Positions 50,940-63,290 of a stretch of DNA of 64,000 nt are shown piece after piece. The DNA is taken from the NCBI GenBank assembly GCA_028015205.1, contig CM051512.1, positions 18,569,139-18,633,138 of the forward strand, written 5' to 3'. This DNA comes from Mytilisepta virgata (lineage: Eukaryota > Mollusca > Bivalvia > Mytilida > Mytilidae). A program made the translations under genes and the position numbers. Every line of letters starts with the position of its first letter. The stretch's first letter is position 1. The notes beneath the pieces were generated by a model. The model saw only the letters and a program-made list of their open reading frames with translations, was not told the DNA's origin and made no database searches.

Positions 50940-51228
50940 ATCAACATGAAAACAAGATGCACTGTGAGCCATTGCTCATTACCGATACCCCCACTTTTCG
51001 ATAAGGTCAAAAAGTGAACGAAGTCGTCAAACAGGAAGTTGATGTCACCATGGCTTACCTATAGAAGTCTTGTGACAAAATATCAAGTGGCTGTGATGAC
51101 TGTGTAGTTGCAGAGAAAAGTGTGACGAATAATTTTGTTATGGACAGATGGATGGATGCACACATGGACGGAACCACAAGGGTAAAACAATATACTCCCT
51201 TCTTTTTTTGGAGAGGGGTATAAAAATC
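50940..51228. repeat. Bivalve-type repeat with ATGGACGGA tail
   Basis: Contains gtgagccattgctcattacc, ggacagatggatggatgc and ggagaggggtataaaaat. Similar build to 45553-46236. No gene. Confidence 0.55.
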
Positions 51229-52088
51229 TCACATTCCACTGCAAGACTTTCGCTAGGATCAGACTGAGCAATGTTTGGGTTGCAAAAGGACAGAGCTGCA
51301 AAGTCAAACAATAAAACAGGCAAAGAAAGGTAACAAACATTGTTACAATCTGTCCAATTTACTCTTTTAGATTTATTACAAGAACTTATATACTCCTGTC
51401 ACTGAATATTTACACTGTGAGATTTTGGAGTTTGTAAAAATGATTCCCTTTGTCATCTGCCAATACCTGTTATAATCCATTCAATTTCATATAAAGGTGG
51501 GGTTCATATCTACATTCAAAATCCAAATGATATAAAATGTAATAAAAACTTTAATATATCTTAATGGCCAATCATAAATCATATAATTATACAATATAAA
51601 TTTGTTTTTATTACAATTTTATAAATTGTATATCATAAATTATTATAATTTATGCCTTTAATAACTTTTTTATGTATTGCAATAACCTACATGGAAAGTG
51701 ATCAATATATATTTAAACTTTTAAACGTATTTGTTACCAAAGAATATATTTTTTTCTTCTAACCTTTCCGGACATATAATCTTTCAAAGCAGATGTCTGA
51801 CAGAAAATGGGATTTTTCTTCATTTCTGTTAGAACCAAAGTAATAACCCATTTTTTTCCATTGGAAAAAACAGACAACCCAAATACTCTGCAATTAAAAA
51901 CTTATTCTCAAAGACCACCCAAACCCAAGTACTGATTTTAATGCTGGTAAGTTAAATATGGTTTTATGATCAGTTGTAAATGCAGGCCCAAGCATGTTTT
52001 CTGAGACCTAATAACTTTTTACATGCATTGCTTGGAAGTCCTTAAAAGCACCAAACAAACAGCTTTATAGGCAGAGCAACTTTTCTGT

Positions 52089-52123
52089 TACCCTCCCCCC
52101 CCCCCCTCCCCCCACCCACCTTC
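52089..52123 (+). repeat. C-rich homopolymer tract
   Basis: Long cytosine runs broken by single T and A residues. Confidence 0.9.
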
Positions 52124-53490
52124 TTAAATCTGCTACTATTGGTATAAATAAACAAAAAATATTTTTTTCCATTTTAGCATTGTTTAAATCATTTAAATCT
52201 TTTAGTTTTCTGTCCTATGTTTGTGCTATTCAATTTGTTTTCGTTCTTTGTCCTTATCAATATATTGCAATAAATGTCTATATTTTGGCACATTCTTGGT
52301 AGCCATGGCAGTTTAAAACAGCAGTATCAAAGAACAGGTGGCTGTTTCAAATTCTCTCACCTACTTTATTATAATCATTTATTATAAAATCACGTTAAGT
52401 GCAAATATCAATTTAGTCCTTCAAAACCATTCAAAAGTCAGATCACTTTTTAATTACAGAAACGAATTAAAAATCAATATTCGAAAAAACCATTTTCCCT
52501 GTTAAATGTTATCTTTAATGTTTTATGAGTGATGTACCATTTTCGGCAATATATTATCACACCCTAAACATATACTTAAATAACTACAAATAGAATTTTA
52601 ATTTTTTACTAAGTATATAGTTAAGGAGATTGAAATTTAAAGCCATATAAAACTACACAAGGGAGGTAATTGAAAATGGCAAAATGACATTAAGCCGAGA
52701 TATGGTATTTAAATTTCAATACTATTTTAATATAGAAGTATCAAAATGTAATTTTAAGTTTATTTACATTGTAAGATTTAATAGAAAATGTATTTGAATT
52801 TCATTACAAATTCTGCGGTGCAACTATGAATTATTGTAAACAAATAAAGTTCTTACAAAGAATGTTGACTTTTGTGCATTATAATTGCATACAGAATGGC
52901 TCTGGTGCAACTCAATTTGCAATTGGACTACACCTATATTTACCTTTTCAAATTTGAAAGAAATTAGAAAATTGAATCCCTGAAACTTTAACATTTGTAC
53001 CTTGAAAGACATCTTATACATTAAAACCCCAAATTTCCTCAATGTACAGCTGATGCTCATTGATGCAAAGATTTTGGATTGATCAAAAATAATTTGGAAT
53101 AACAGAAATTTTGAGTTATCAAGAATTAATAATTATACTGATATTGAGAAGCTAAAATAGTGACAAAAAAACAGTTTTCACGCATCAATGTTTAGAACTG
53201 GCTGCCGATACACCTGATCAACCACCAGTCCCCTCCTGATAAAATGAAAGTCCACTGTTTTGGGTGGGTTTTCAACTGCAAATTTAGCAATGCAAAAAAT
53301 CCCAAAAAAAAGACAAAAAAAACATTTTTAGATCTTCATTTACATTTGCCTTGCATTAATGCTTGCAAAAAAAAAAATCCAAAAAGGGCTCTTTTACTGT
53401 AAGATTTTTCTTTTATCTAAAAAACGCTACAGTTTGGTCCAAAAAACTATTTTAACTTCTTGATGCAAGTTGACAGTATTTGTCTTTCTA

Positions 53491-53834
53491 TAAGGCCAAC
53501 TAAAATTAATTAGTAGATTTTCATCCAACTTTTTGAAAAAAATGGGGCGGGTGGGAGGATTTTATTTTTTATTTTTTATTTCATATGAAACTATTTTGTA
53601 AGGTGTTATTAATATGTAAACGTTATAAAATGGCTTATACCGCTTACTACTCTAAAACCATGTTGAATTGTTACAGGAAGATAACAAAAAAGGAAATTAT
53701 TGACACGGATACCGGTAACGGAGATGAACAAAATCTGGAAATCGTAAATTTTAGAAAATAAAAAAAATCGGGGCGGCACGATTTTCGAGGGGCGGGCAGG
53801 GATGAAAATCTATCAATTAATTTTAATTGGCCTA
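53491..53834. mobile_element. MITE with TAAGGCCAA ends
   Basis: Left end taaggccaactaaaattaat...gattttcatcc; right end gatgaaaatctatcaatt...attggccta. The inverted repeats are about 35 bp. Related by its ends to 4112-4416. Confidence 0.75.
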
Positions 53835-55729
53835 AATATCTCATTAACAGTATTATAAACAAATTATGCATATGATCATATATATATTTAAGTTTTCCAG
53901 ACTTGCATGACATATGCAATAACTTATGAAAGCTGAAATGCAAGGTTTTTTTTTTTATCATTTACAGACCAAATTTTTGAAAAAGTCAGAAACAAATATT
54001 TTTAGAATACAATTAATTGTAGAAATATCACAATGTTGTACAAATATCACAATGTTAAATAATATTTATCAATATAAATTGCAGTTTAATTGATCTCCAC
54101 CCAAAACCAATTTACAAATGGCTTCTATAACATTGTCAAACAGACGTCATACTGCAAGAAAAAATATCTGATAAATTTTATAACAAATTGATATTAAATG
54201 TTACTTGTCCTCATTTTGGGCAATTTTTTGAAAACTTCGAAATAAAAGTTCTTGCATCATAAATCATTAGCTAACAATCTATATCTTAATTGTAGCCATT
54301 GATCACAGGTAACAATTACTTTCAGGTTAAAATCATTTATATGATGTAACGCCTCCTGCATTTATGCATTTTTCAAAGATTCTTATTATCTCAAATTGGT
54401 AAGTTTAGGTGTGGGAATAGGAATTAAAACTGGGCCAAAGAATAACTGACAGTTTTTAATATGTAGATAATTTACCCGATGAAGGTGCTGAGAAAGTCTA
54501 CATTCAAGCATCTATATCATGTCTTACACTTTAGGGGCATCTTGACTCAATATTTTCAACCCAAATTAACTTTATTTTTTCACAGTGAGCACATGTATCT
54601 TGAAATTGATCAAAGTTCTTAATATTCTTTCTTCATTTTCAAAATCACATCCTCTGTTATTTTAGCCAGTGACCTTTACCCTTTCACCTTGAAAGTAAAT
54701 AGTTTTCACTCTTCTTATCAGGTTTGCTCTATTTTTTATTTTTGATCTTGACCTTTGATCTTGGAAACATCAAGGTTAAATATTTTTTGTCTGCTGGTTG
54801 ACACTTTAAGACTCAAGATTTAGCGTGCTTACAAGTGGACAGGCAGACATACAGTCATTCATGCTGCTTTTGACTATATAGTCTCTGCTTTCACCAACAG
54901 TTGCTAAGGGATAATAATGACCTATGGTAATAAACGAAAGTTGCCTAATAACAACAAAAAAAAACAAGATGTTTGAGTGACAGTTAATGGGATTTTCTTT
55001 TATGACAGTTTGGTTTTTGTTTTTATTCCTTACTCCGATGGGTAGGTTTCTTCAATATGACTTGAGGCAAAACAAAGAAAAACTGACTCAGCATTACCAC
55101 ATCTTACACCAAAACACTGAGCAGAAAAATACTAAATTATATCTATACAATACTAAAATCTCATAGATTTAATTTTAATAATCATATTTAACATGCAAAG
55201 AAAAACTGTCATACATGATATGTTAAAATTGAAATTAAAATATATATTTCACCCAAGACAGACTTTACATTTTCTATCAACCTATTTAGCCATGAAATCA
55301 GAATCAACATGAGACTGTAGACTGAAGAGATGAACATAAAGCCATCTTCATGCCGTAAATAACATTTCCTTTTATATGTTGCGTTGCCTTTTATTGGGGT
55401 GTTTGGCAAATCTTCTCCTACTGATGGCTTAGCCCAACAACTCACAATACCAAATTCATTTTACATCTTTATTCATCTAGGTACAACTACCGACTAACTA
55501 CAATATTGCAAGCATGCATTTTCATATCATGTGATATATTCTTACATGTGTTAGTTTACAAAAACCAGACATGACCAAAGAGACTTATCGTGGGAACTGT
55601 CTCTATAAAAAACATTCAGAATGGGACTCCGTCGAGGTGTTTATAAAATGAATAAAATACCGCTATAATGTCAGCATCAATTATGTGTTCTACAGTATTT
55701 ATCTCAACTAATTAAATATAGATTCTCCT

Positions 55730-56095
55730 TCAGGTACGAGTGAGTTATGGAATTTCTCCACCCGAGATAGTTAAATTTTCGATTTTCAACACGCGAGCTT
55801 TTGCGAGCGTGTTAAAATCTAAAATTTAACTATTGAGGGTGGAGAAATTCCATAACTCACGAGTAAATTGAAGGAGAATCTGTTTCTCCTATGATTTTCG
55901 ACAAAAACCTCAAGAAAATGTCGTTGCTATGTGGTTTGTTTACATAGACGTCATTTCGGGACTTCTCTAGTTTATCGTTCCAATAACTGTAGAAAAAAGG
56001 GCGGTAATTCCCACGTAGAAATTTAATCACCGGGAAGTGGTTAAAGATATTATGTATTTTTATCCCACCGATTAAAAACGTCAAGAATAGGAGAA
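55730..56095 (+). mobile_element. Large fold-back MITE, copy C
   Basis: Complete copy, about 366 bp, agattctccttcaggtacga to caagaataggagaa. The internal stem pairs tggaatttctccacccgaga with the sequence around gagggtggagaaattcca. Best reference copy in the window. Confidence 0.9.
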
Positions 56096-56968
56096 TATGA
56101 AATATTTAACACTATGTTACTTCGTAACATATAAATTTAAAATGATCAGGTATATATAATCCCTGAATGATATATCATAGATGCCAGAAAAAGCCTTCAG
56201 TTTTGTAAGCGGACCGATTTGTTTATTGGCTGTTCATGACTTTTCCAACCCAACTAGTGATATAAATGTGACAGTCAGTTTTTATTGATTAATCAGTAAG
56301 CTTGAGTATTCGTAGAGAACATTAGATCTTTGGGAAAAAATTTCTGGCAATGCCTCCTAGTCAATCGTGATCCCAGTCAAAACACCTGACATTGAATGGG
56401 TTTGAACTCCAAAACCTTATGTTAATTGACAGGCCAGTTATTATATGGTTACAACAAACTACTTAGACCACTTGGCAACTGAGGTCCCACTGGAATTGTT
56501 TATGCATGTACTTAAAAATCACCAATATTCTCAAGAAAAATTAGATTTTATAATATTTTAAAATTTTTGCCATTTGAGAAAAAAGAGGGATTAACTTTGT
56601 TTAAGTACCACATTTGTTAAAATATTTAGGATTTTTCATGTTGATTTGTGATAATTATAATGTGGCAATTTTCTGAAAAGAAAACTTTCAATACTAATTA
56701 CAATGGTGTTGACACAGATCTTGGGGGAAATATTTTGTTTTCTTCTTTTCTATATCACTTATTCTATCAACATGTTCTAAAATTTATTATATCCAGAATG
56801 ACTAGTGTAAAATATAAAAAGAAACCATGAGGAAGAAAACAATATAAAATCTCTTTACAAACTAATTTCTCAAAGAAATTTCCCTTTTTAACACAGGATA
56901 CAGAGTTTTTATGTTTTTATCGAAACTTCTTCACAGTATAGAAGATCTTACAGTTGTGTACTAATTTA

Positions 56969-57289
56969 GGGACGAGATCAAAAGTTCAGTGTAGGATAAA
57001 AAACTTAATTCACATAGTTTTTTCACTGACCCCCCCCCTCCCCCCTCTTAACTTAATTTGGGAAAAATCGATTGATCAATACGAGCATATGATTTGAGAG
57101 TATACTTTTTGTATCATGGGTCCTGTTTTTCCTCCACAATGTATGTTTGTACTGTATATTGACTTGAATCCGTATTTTTCAATCCGAAAATTGATGTCGG
57201 ATAACAAAACTTGCAGCGATTTTTACCCCCCACCCAAAAACTATTTGAATTAAGTTTTTTATTCTACATTGAACTTTTGATCTCGTCCC
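56969..57289. mobile_element. 321-bp MITE with long inverted repeats and TTA target duplication
   Basis: gggacgagatcaaaagttca...cttaattcacatagttttt at the left is matched in reverse at the right for about 55 bp with few mismatches. TTA stands on both sides (56966-56968 and 57290-57292). A three-base TTA duplication fits PIF/Harbinger-type elements. Confidence 0.85.
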
Positions 57290-57485
57290 TTATCTGGAAA
57301 ACAGATCTGATCTACAGTCCACAAATTATATAAATTCAAAATAAGGACAATAAGTCACCGTTCCTGAACTATACATAATACAAAACTGAACAACACAGGG
57401 CCAAAAGAGAAACAAATCCTAACTTTAATACATAAAACAAAACAACACAAGAAACAGCTGCAAGCTACTCATCAAAGGTTTTAAT

Positions 57486-57695
57486 ACTGTAAATTCGGTA
57501 ATTATTGCGATGTTTTTATTACTGTGAAAAATGCGACAGGGTTGTAATCGCAGTAATTTAAACTCGCACTTTGGAATTTTGTATATGAATTAAGTGGGAT
57601 TTTTCTCAATATCGCAAAAATTAAAATCGAATTTCAGTCTAAAATGACAAAATCGCAATAATAAATGCATGCAATAATTTCTGAATTTACAGTAT
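57486..57695 (+). mobile_element. Small MITE 'TACTGTAAATTC', copy 1
   Basis: Starts tactgtaaattcggtaatta and ends taatttctgaatttacagta. About 208 bp with inverted ends and TA at the border. Confidence 0.8.
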
Positions 57696-59653
57696 TTAAA
57701 TTTAAAAACAACCAACAAGACTACAATAGATACCCTCAAATAAGTAAATACTATCCCAATAAGTGCTAAAATCACATTTAAATTATCCATTTATTGAGTA
57801 TTCAGTATTCCAACTGCCCTCAGCTTAGAAGAACATTTTGTAGTGCATTTAATTGTTCAACAGTACAATTTTGCCCATTTCCAAAAGGGCTGCTGTAAAA
57901 CCTACATTTTTCCCCCACATCAACCGTTTTACCCTCGACTCAACTGAATGTTGGATTCGTATGACCTGCATATTTGATTAAGATTGAATTGATGCTAGAA
58001 TCTCTCTACAAAGTGGTAAATATCGGGTAAAATGACAGTGTATCTTGATAGACAATCTTGATCTATGGACATAAAATATCTGTTAAAATAATGAAATTTT
58101 TAACATTACAGTTTATTTAAATTTTTTTGCACTGAAAATAAAAAAACACATTTTTTTCATCATTAAGATTGTAATTCTACATAAAAAGTAAATGCTTTTT
58201 TCTGTTTAAACTAAATAATCAATATTTGATATTGTTAACAAAAAAAATCAATTTAAAAACAAAAATGTCTTACCTTACAAATCTTATTCTTCCATATGTT
58301 GTTCTTGACAAACACAAGTCATTCACATATCATTTTTATGATTCAGAACTTACTACTATAATGATTTTTAAAATATTTTGTAGAAACAACACGAAATATA
58401 TCCTCAAACTTTCGCTACAATGAAAAGTTATTTCCATTTATGAAATTTAAAGTTCTGTTTTTAACATGTATCTATTACCAATCTCTAATGAACCGTATCT
58501 TAGCTACCGAAACCCAATAACGTACGTTATCTAGCGTAAAATTTCCCCAGTCTTTCAAACTCACAAAAACATGGGTATGATCCTGATATAGAACCAAAAG
58601 TTCATAATGATTTTTACAATGAACTTCACTGTCTATTATATACAGAAACAAACTATAAAAGGATTTCAGTGTGATTGTTTCTTTTGGTATTAACTCAAAT
58701 CCTCGTCCACCCGAAAATTCAATAAGACCTTATCAAAAAACTTTTCTCGTGTCAATTTTGTTAAGCGTTATATGGTGTATTCTCAATAGATAAATATTAG
58801 GAAAATATCCAGTCAAAGGGGATCGAACGTTACGTACACAATGGAAAGCAGTTGTGTAAACATTATCTCTATTTAATCAAGCGGTAATTATGATATCAGG
58901 CACAAAATGGTGGCACATAAATTTTTTGTCAAATTATTTGTTCAATTGGATTATAAAAGTAAAAGTTTAAACGTAAACAATGGAACTGGTTAATGAAACG
59001 TTGACGCTATAAGTATATAAATGAACAGAAATATGTCTTTTCATTAGTCAAAGTAAAATAATATTTATAATATATCTGGTCAAAGATTCATTCATCCAAA
59101 AAAACAAATTATTTCTACAAAAGAAAACTTTTCAAACAATTAAAATCTGTATTTTCCACTCGACTTGAATATTAAACAGATTTATCGTATAATTGATAAA
59201 CGAAATGATAATCTTGCTATCATTATAGATATCAGATCAGGCAGATAATCTTTTTGAAATCTTTAAAAAAATTTGACACCAGATAACATTGCTGACAGAC
59301 CATTGTGTAAATTTCAACACTTGTTTTGATTAAAGTGACATGTATATTAAGAAAAAAATACAATAAACAACCCTCCTGAGGAATTTTATGAAAAAAATCA
59401 TTAAAAATTTAATGCACCACTTCTCTCTGACAAACTGTATTATACTTCCCTTCACTCAATGAAGCCATTTTAACCATTCACAAATAGATTTCAGAGATAT
59501 GCATTTCTTTTATACCTTTTGATTACGATCTTTATACTGACTTTAACTACTGTTTTGTCATTTCAGTTTTCTTTGGCCATTTTTTATTACCACTGGACTG
59601 GTATCTCTGCTTGTGGATTCTGACCCCGAGGCTATTTTCCGTCTAATTATATA

Positions 59654-60223
59654 CAGTGGAACCTCTGTAAACCGAACAGCTGTGGGACCGGAGAAATCGG
59701 CCGGTTTTCAGAGGGTCCGGTTTTAGGAGGTTCCGGAAAAGACGTATCTGATCCGGAGAGTGAAACCGGAAGTGCATTACAATGTATTATAACGATGTTG
59801 TAAAATTGTGCCATGTGCTTACATATGTACATGTACCACGCGCATATTATTTTAATACAATTAATTGTTTTTAATTTCAATCCGACGTTTTTATTGATGC
59901 CTGATTATTGTTTGATTTACGATTTTCACACCTTTATTCAAAATGGTCATTTAGTTTAATGATGTCAATGATTAAGGATGAAATGTATAACGGTTCACTG
60001 ATTTTCCAGGTAATACATTGTTTCGGCCGGTTTCTGGAGGTTAATTTGACAAGAATATATGTTTTGTACCGGAAAATACGGCCAGTGTTCGGAATTCAGA
60101 GGGTCCGGTTTTCAGAGGATTTTTTTACTTGAATATATAGGCAAAAATTCCGGACCGAAAGTAAAAGTTCGGTTTATAGAGGAATCCGGTTTTCAGAGGG
60201 GCCGGTTTTCGGGGGTTCCACTG
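59654..60223 (+). mobile_element. 570-bp TA-flanked MITE 'CAGTGGAACC', copy 1
   Basis: Starts cagtggaacctctgtaaacc and ends gggggttccactg, with TA on both sides. Interior rich in ccggttttcagagg-like words on both strands. TA duplication and CAGT ends fit the Tc1/mariner-pogo group. No transposase. Confidence 0.88.
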
Positions 60224-60938
60224 TATTGCCTTTGGATTTTGATCTGATGGACTTTGCCTACTGTTTTCTTTGCCATTATTTAAAGGCTTAGGCAACAACA
60301 CGTATTCATTACATATGACATGATGTTTAAATAAGAAAGATTGGGCCATTTTCCCCTGATTTTTGTTCACTTCTTGGCACTGACGACTGCTCCATCGCAT
60401 TCAGTGGGGCCTCATTATCACATGACTTACATTATTGTAACAATTTGTTTTTTTACAGTCCCTTGGGTGTCCATTATACAAAGGTTTCAATATATATGAA
60501 AAGCTATAGTTCTAGATTTAGCACCTTTTGTCTGTTTCTACAGATTTTTGTTTGTATTATATATATCGGTACAGTTCCCATAAATAGCAACGCACCAAGT
60601 GCGACTATCTGCTCCTAAGTCTTTTCATAATTGATTTTTTCTACAATAACAAATATCAAAGTAACTTTAAATTAAAACCAACTAAAAGAATTTCAGTTTA
60701 AATGACAAAATTGATTAAATTTGTTAAATTACAATATTGCCACAAGATGGTTATCATTTTAATTTCACAGGGTACATTTCTCCTATTATTTATTATTTAT
60801 GACATTAAACCTTTAAAAAAAGTTTTCGAAAGTAATAAATTAAAATTTATTTTTCATCTTATAACACAGAAATTACTTTATATTCCACCAAACTGAATAA
60901 ATTGCCTTAAATAGTATGAAACAAAAAGTTTCATTTCA

Positions 60939-60960
60939 TATATATATATATATATATATT
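60939..60960 (+). repeat. (AT)n microsatellite
   Basis: Alternating A and T for about 20 bases. Confidence 0.9.
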
Positions 60961-61025
60961 AATATTATCATTAATATCATTGTGATTTGTAAATTAATAA
61001 AAATTTAATAAATTTATAAATATGT

Positions 61026-61961
61026 TTCTTCTATTCTTGACGTGTTTAATCGGTGGGATAAAAATACATAATATTTTTAAACAATTCCCGGTCATTAAAT
61101 TTCTACCTTGGAATTACAGTGGAACCCCCGAAAACCGGCCCCTCTGAAAACCGGATTCCTCTGAAAACCGAACTTTTACTTTCGGTCCGGAATTTTTGCC
61201 TATATATTCAAGTAAAAAAATCCTCTGAAAACCGGACCCTCTGAATTCCGAACACCGGCCGTACTTTCCGGTACAAAACATATATATTCTTGTCAAATTA
61301 ACCTCCAGAAACCGGCCGATACAATGTATTACCTGGAAAATCAGTGAACCGTAATACATGTCATCCTTAATCGATCGATGATTGACATCATTAAACTAAA
61401 TAACCATTTTAAATAAAGGTGTGAAAATCGTTAATCAAACAATCAGGCATCAATAAAAACGTCGGATTGAAATTAAAAACAATTAATTGTAGTAAAATAA
61501 TATGCGCGTGGTACATGTACATGTGTAAGCACACGGCACAATTTTACCATATCGTTATAATACATTGTAATACACTTCCGGTTTCACTCTCCGGAACAGA
61601 TACGTCTTTTCCGGAACCTCCTAAAACCGGACCCTCTGAAAACCGGTCGATTTCTCCGGTCCCACAGCTGTTCGGTTTACAGAGGTTCCACTGTACCCCC
61701 GTTTTTTCTACAGTTATTGGAACGATAAACTAAAAGTCTCGAAATGACGTCTATGTACACAAACTACATAGCAACAACATTTTCTTGAGGTTTTTGTCTA
61801 AAATCATAGGAGAAACAGATTCTCCTTCAATTTACTTGTGAGTTATGGAATTTCTCCACCCTCAATAGTTAAATTTTAGATTTTAACATGTTCGCAAAAG
61901 CTCGCGTGTTGAAAATTGAAAATTTAACTATCTCGAGTGGATAAATTGCTCAAGGGAATCT
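61026..61961 (-). mobile_element. Large fold-back MITE, copy D (split by another MITE)
   Basis: Reverse orientation. The left part 61026-61114 and right part 61696-61961 match copy B, with a TA-flanked MITE between them. The right end lacks the gtacctgaag segment. Confidence 0.9.
61117..61693 (-). mobile_element. 577-bp TA-flanked MITE 'CAGTGGAACC', copy 2, nested
   Basis: Inverted relative to copy 1 and highly similar. TA at 61115-61116 and 61694-61695. Lies inside fold-back MITE copy D. Confidence 0.88.
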
Positions 61962-61991
61962 ATATTTATCATTTTTTCAAAAGTAAAGATA

Positions 61992-62203
61992 TACTGTAAA
62001 TTCAGAAATTATTGCCATGTTTTTATTATTGCAAAAAATGCAACAGGGTTGTAATCGTAATAATTTACTCGCATTTTAGAATTTTTTATATCAATGAAGC
62101 AGGATTTTTCTCAATATCACAAAAATTAAAATCGCATTTTGGTCTAAAATGACAAAATCGCAATAATATAAATGCACACAATAATTTCTGAATTTACAGT
62201 ATA
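61992..62203 (+). mobile_element. Small MITE 'TACTGTAAATTC', copy 2
   Basis: Same family and orientation as 57486-57695, with scattered differences (tattgccatg against tattgcgatg). Confidence 0.8.
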
Positions 62204-62340
62204 TGGAGCCTGGCCTTGTTCTTTAATTTTTATTATATGGGTTACACATCAGTAAGATAACATCCTATGGAACTCAGATTAAGGGAATGGACTGACAACC
62301 AGTACTCCAAATAAGATGCAATGCTTCATTTTCTTATTTT

Positions 62341-62359
62341 TGGGGGGGGGGGGGGGGGG
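62341..62359 (+). repeat. G homopolymer
   Basis: A run of nearly twenty guanines. A matching C run occurs at 62535-62543. Confidence 0.9.
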
Positions 62360-62609
62360 AATGCAATGAAATTAAAACAAAGCAGAAAGAAATGAAATAG
62401 AATAGAGAATGGAAACAAGGAATGTATCAAAGAGAATGTGTCTAGGAGACCAAACAGCAGAAAACAGCTCAAGGCCACCAATGGGTCCCTTAAATGCAGC
62501 AAGAAAATCCCCCACCCAGAAGTGGGCCTCAGCCGCCCCCCCCCAAACAATAATGTATACTAGTTCAGCAAAATGGATGGCACACTAAACTCCGAAACAT
62601 ATAAATGCA

Positions 62610-62700
62610 CCAAAATTATTAAAAAACACAAGACTAACAAAGGCTAGAGGTTTCCGACTTGGGACATGCGCAAAAATGTGGCGGTGTTAAACATGTTTAT
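62610..62700. repeat. Fragment of a mussel-type repeat
   Basis: Contains acacaagactaacaaaggct, cttgggacatgcgcaaaa and ggcggtgttaaacatgttta, words I remember from mussel repeats. Borders not defined. Confidence 0.5.
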
Positions 62701-62959
62701 GTATATTCCATTCTGTTAGCATGTATATTTTCATTTTCAAGTGTAGTTCTCAAAAATATAGGTGCTAAACTTCTCTCACGGTGTTTACAGACACTTTTTC
62801 TTTTAGAAAATTCTGTATTCATGGGTACATTTCAGTGTTAATTTTGATAAAAGTGGATGATTTTTTATATAACACGGATCAACTAGCATAAAGATTGATT
62901 TTTTCATCATAAAAGTAGTTACTAACTAGAATGCACATAAGGTAGATGTACATATTATC

Positions 62960-63107
62960 AGGTTTTCTGCAAACGTATATCGTAAAATATCAGCTGCGAG
63001 ACACAATCTGAAGCTTTTTCGGCGAGTGAGCGTAGCAAACGAGCTAAAAAGCTTCATATTGTGTCGAGCAGCTCATATTTTACAATATTTGTTTGAAGAA
63101 AACTTGA
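62960..63107. repeat. Large inverted repeat
   Basis: gttttctgcaaacgtatatc...cacaatctgaagcttttt is mirrored by aaaaagcttcatattgtgtc...ttgtttgaagaaaac. Arms of about 60 bp; probably part of a mobile element. Confidence 0.75.
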
Positions 63108-63179
63108 TGATAAATTTATCGTATTGTTACCTAGCAATCTTAATGGAATTTCTTACTCTTCAATGGCCATCTGCCTATA

Positions 63180-63290
63180 ACCAGATGTTTTCCTGATATA
63201 TTCGGGTCAACGTTGGGTCAAACATGACGTCACTGATATATTCGGGTCAGCTCATATTAGGGTCGGGTCAACTCTTTACGACGTCACAGT
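63180..63290. repeat. Short direct repeats of CTGATATATTCGGGTCA
   Basis: The 17-bp word occurs twice, followed by further gggtca copies and two gacgtca words. Function unknown. Confidence 0.6.

Noticed and set aside
60059..61359. ORFs with the shared peptide FRGSGFQRIFLLEYIGKN
   Set aside because: They are translations of the two copies of the CAGTGGAACC MITE, not a duplicated gene.
62326..62550. Pro-rich minus-strand ORF
   Set aside because: Begins and ends in G or C homopolymers; repeat-derived chance frame.
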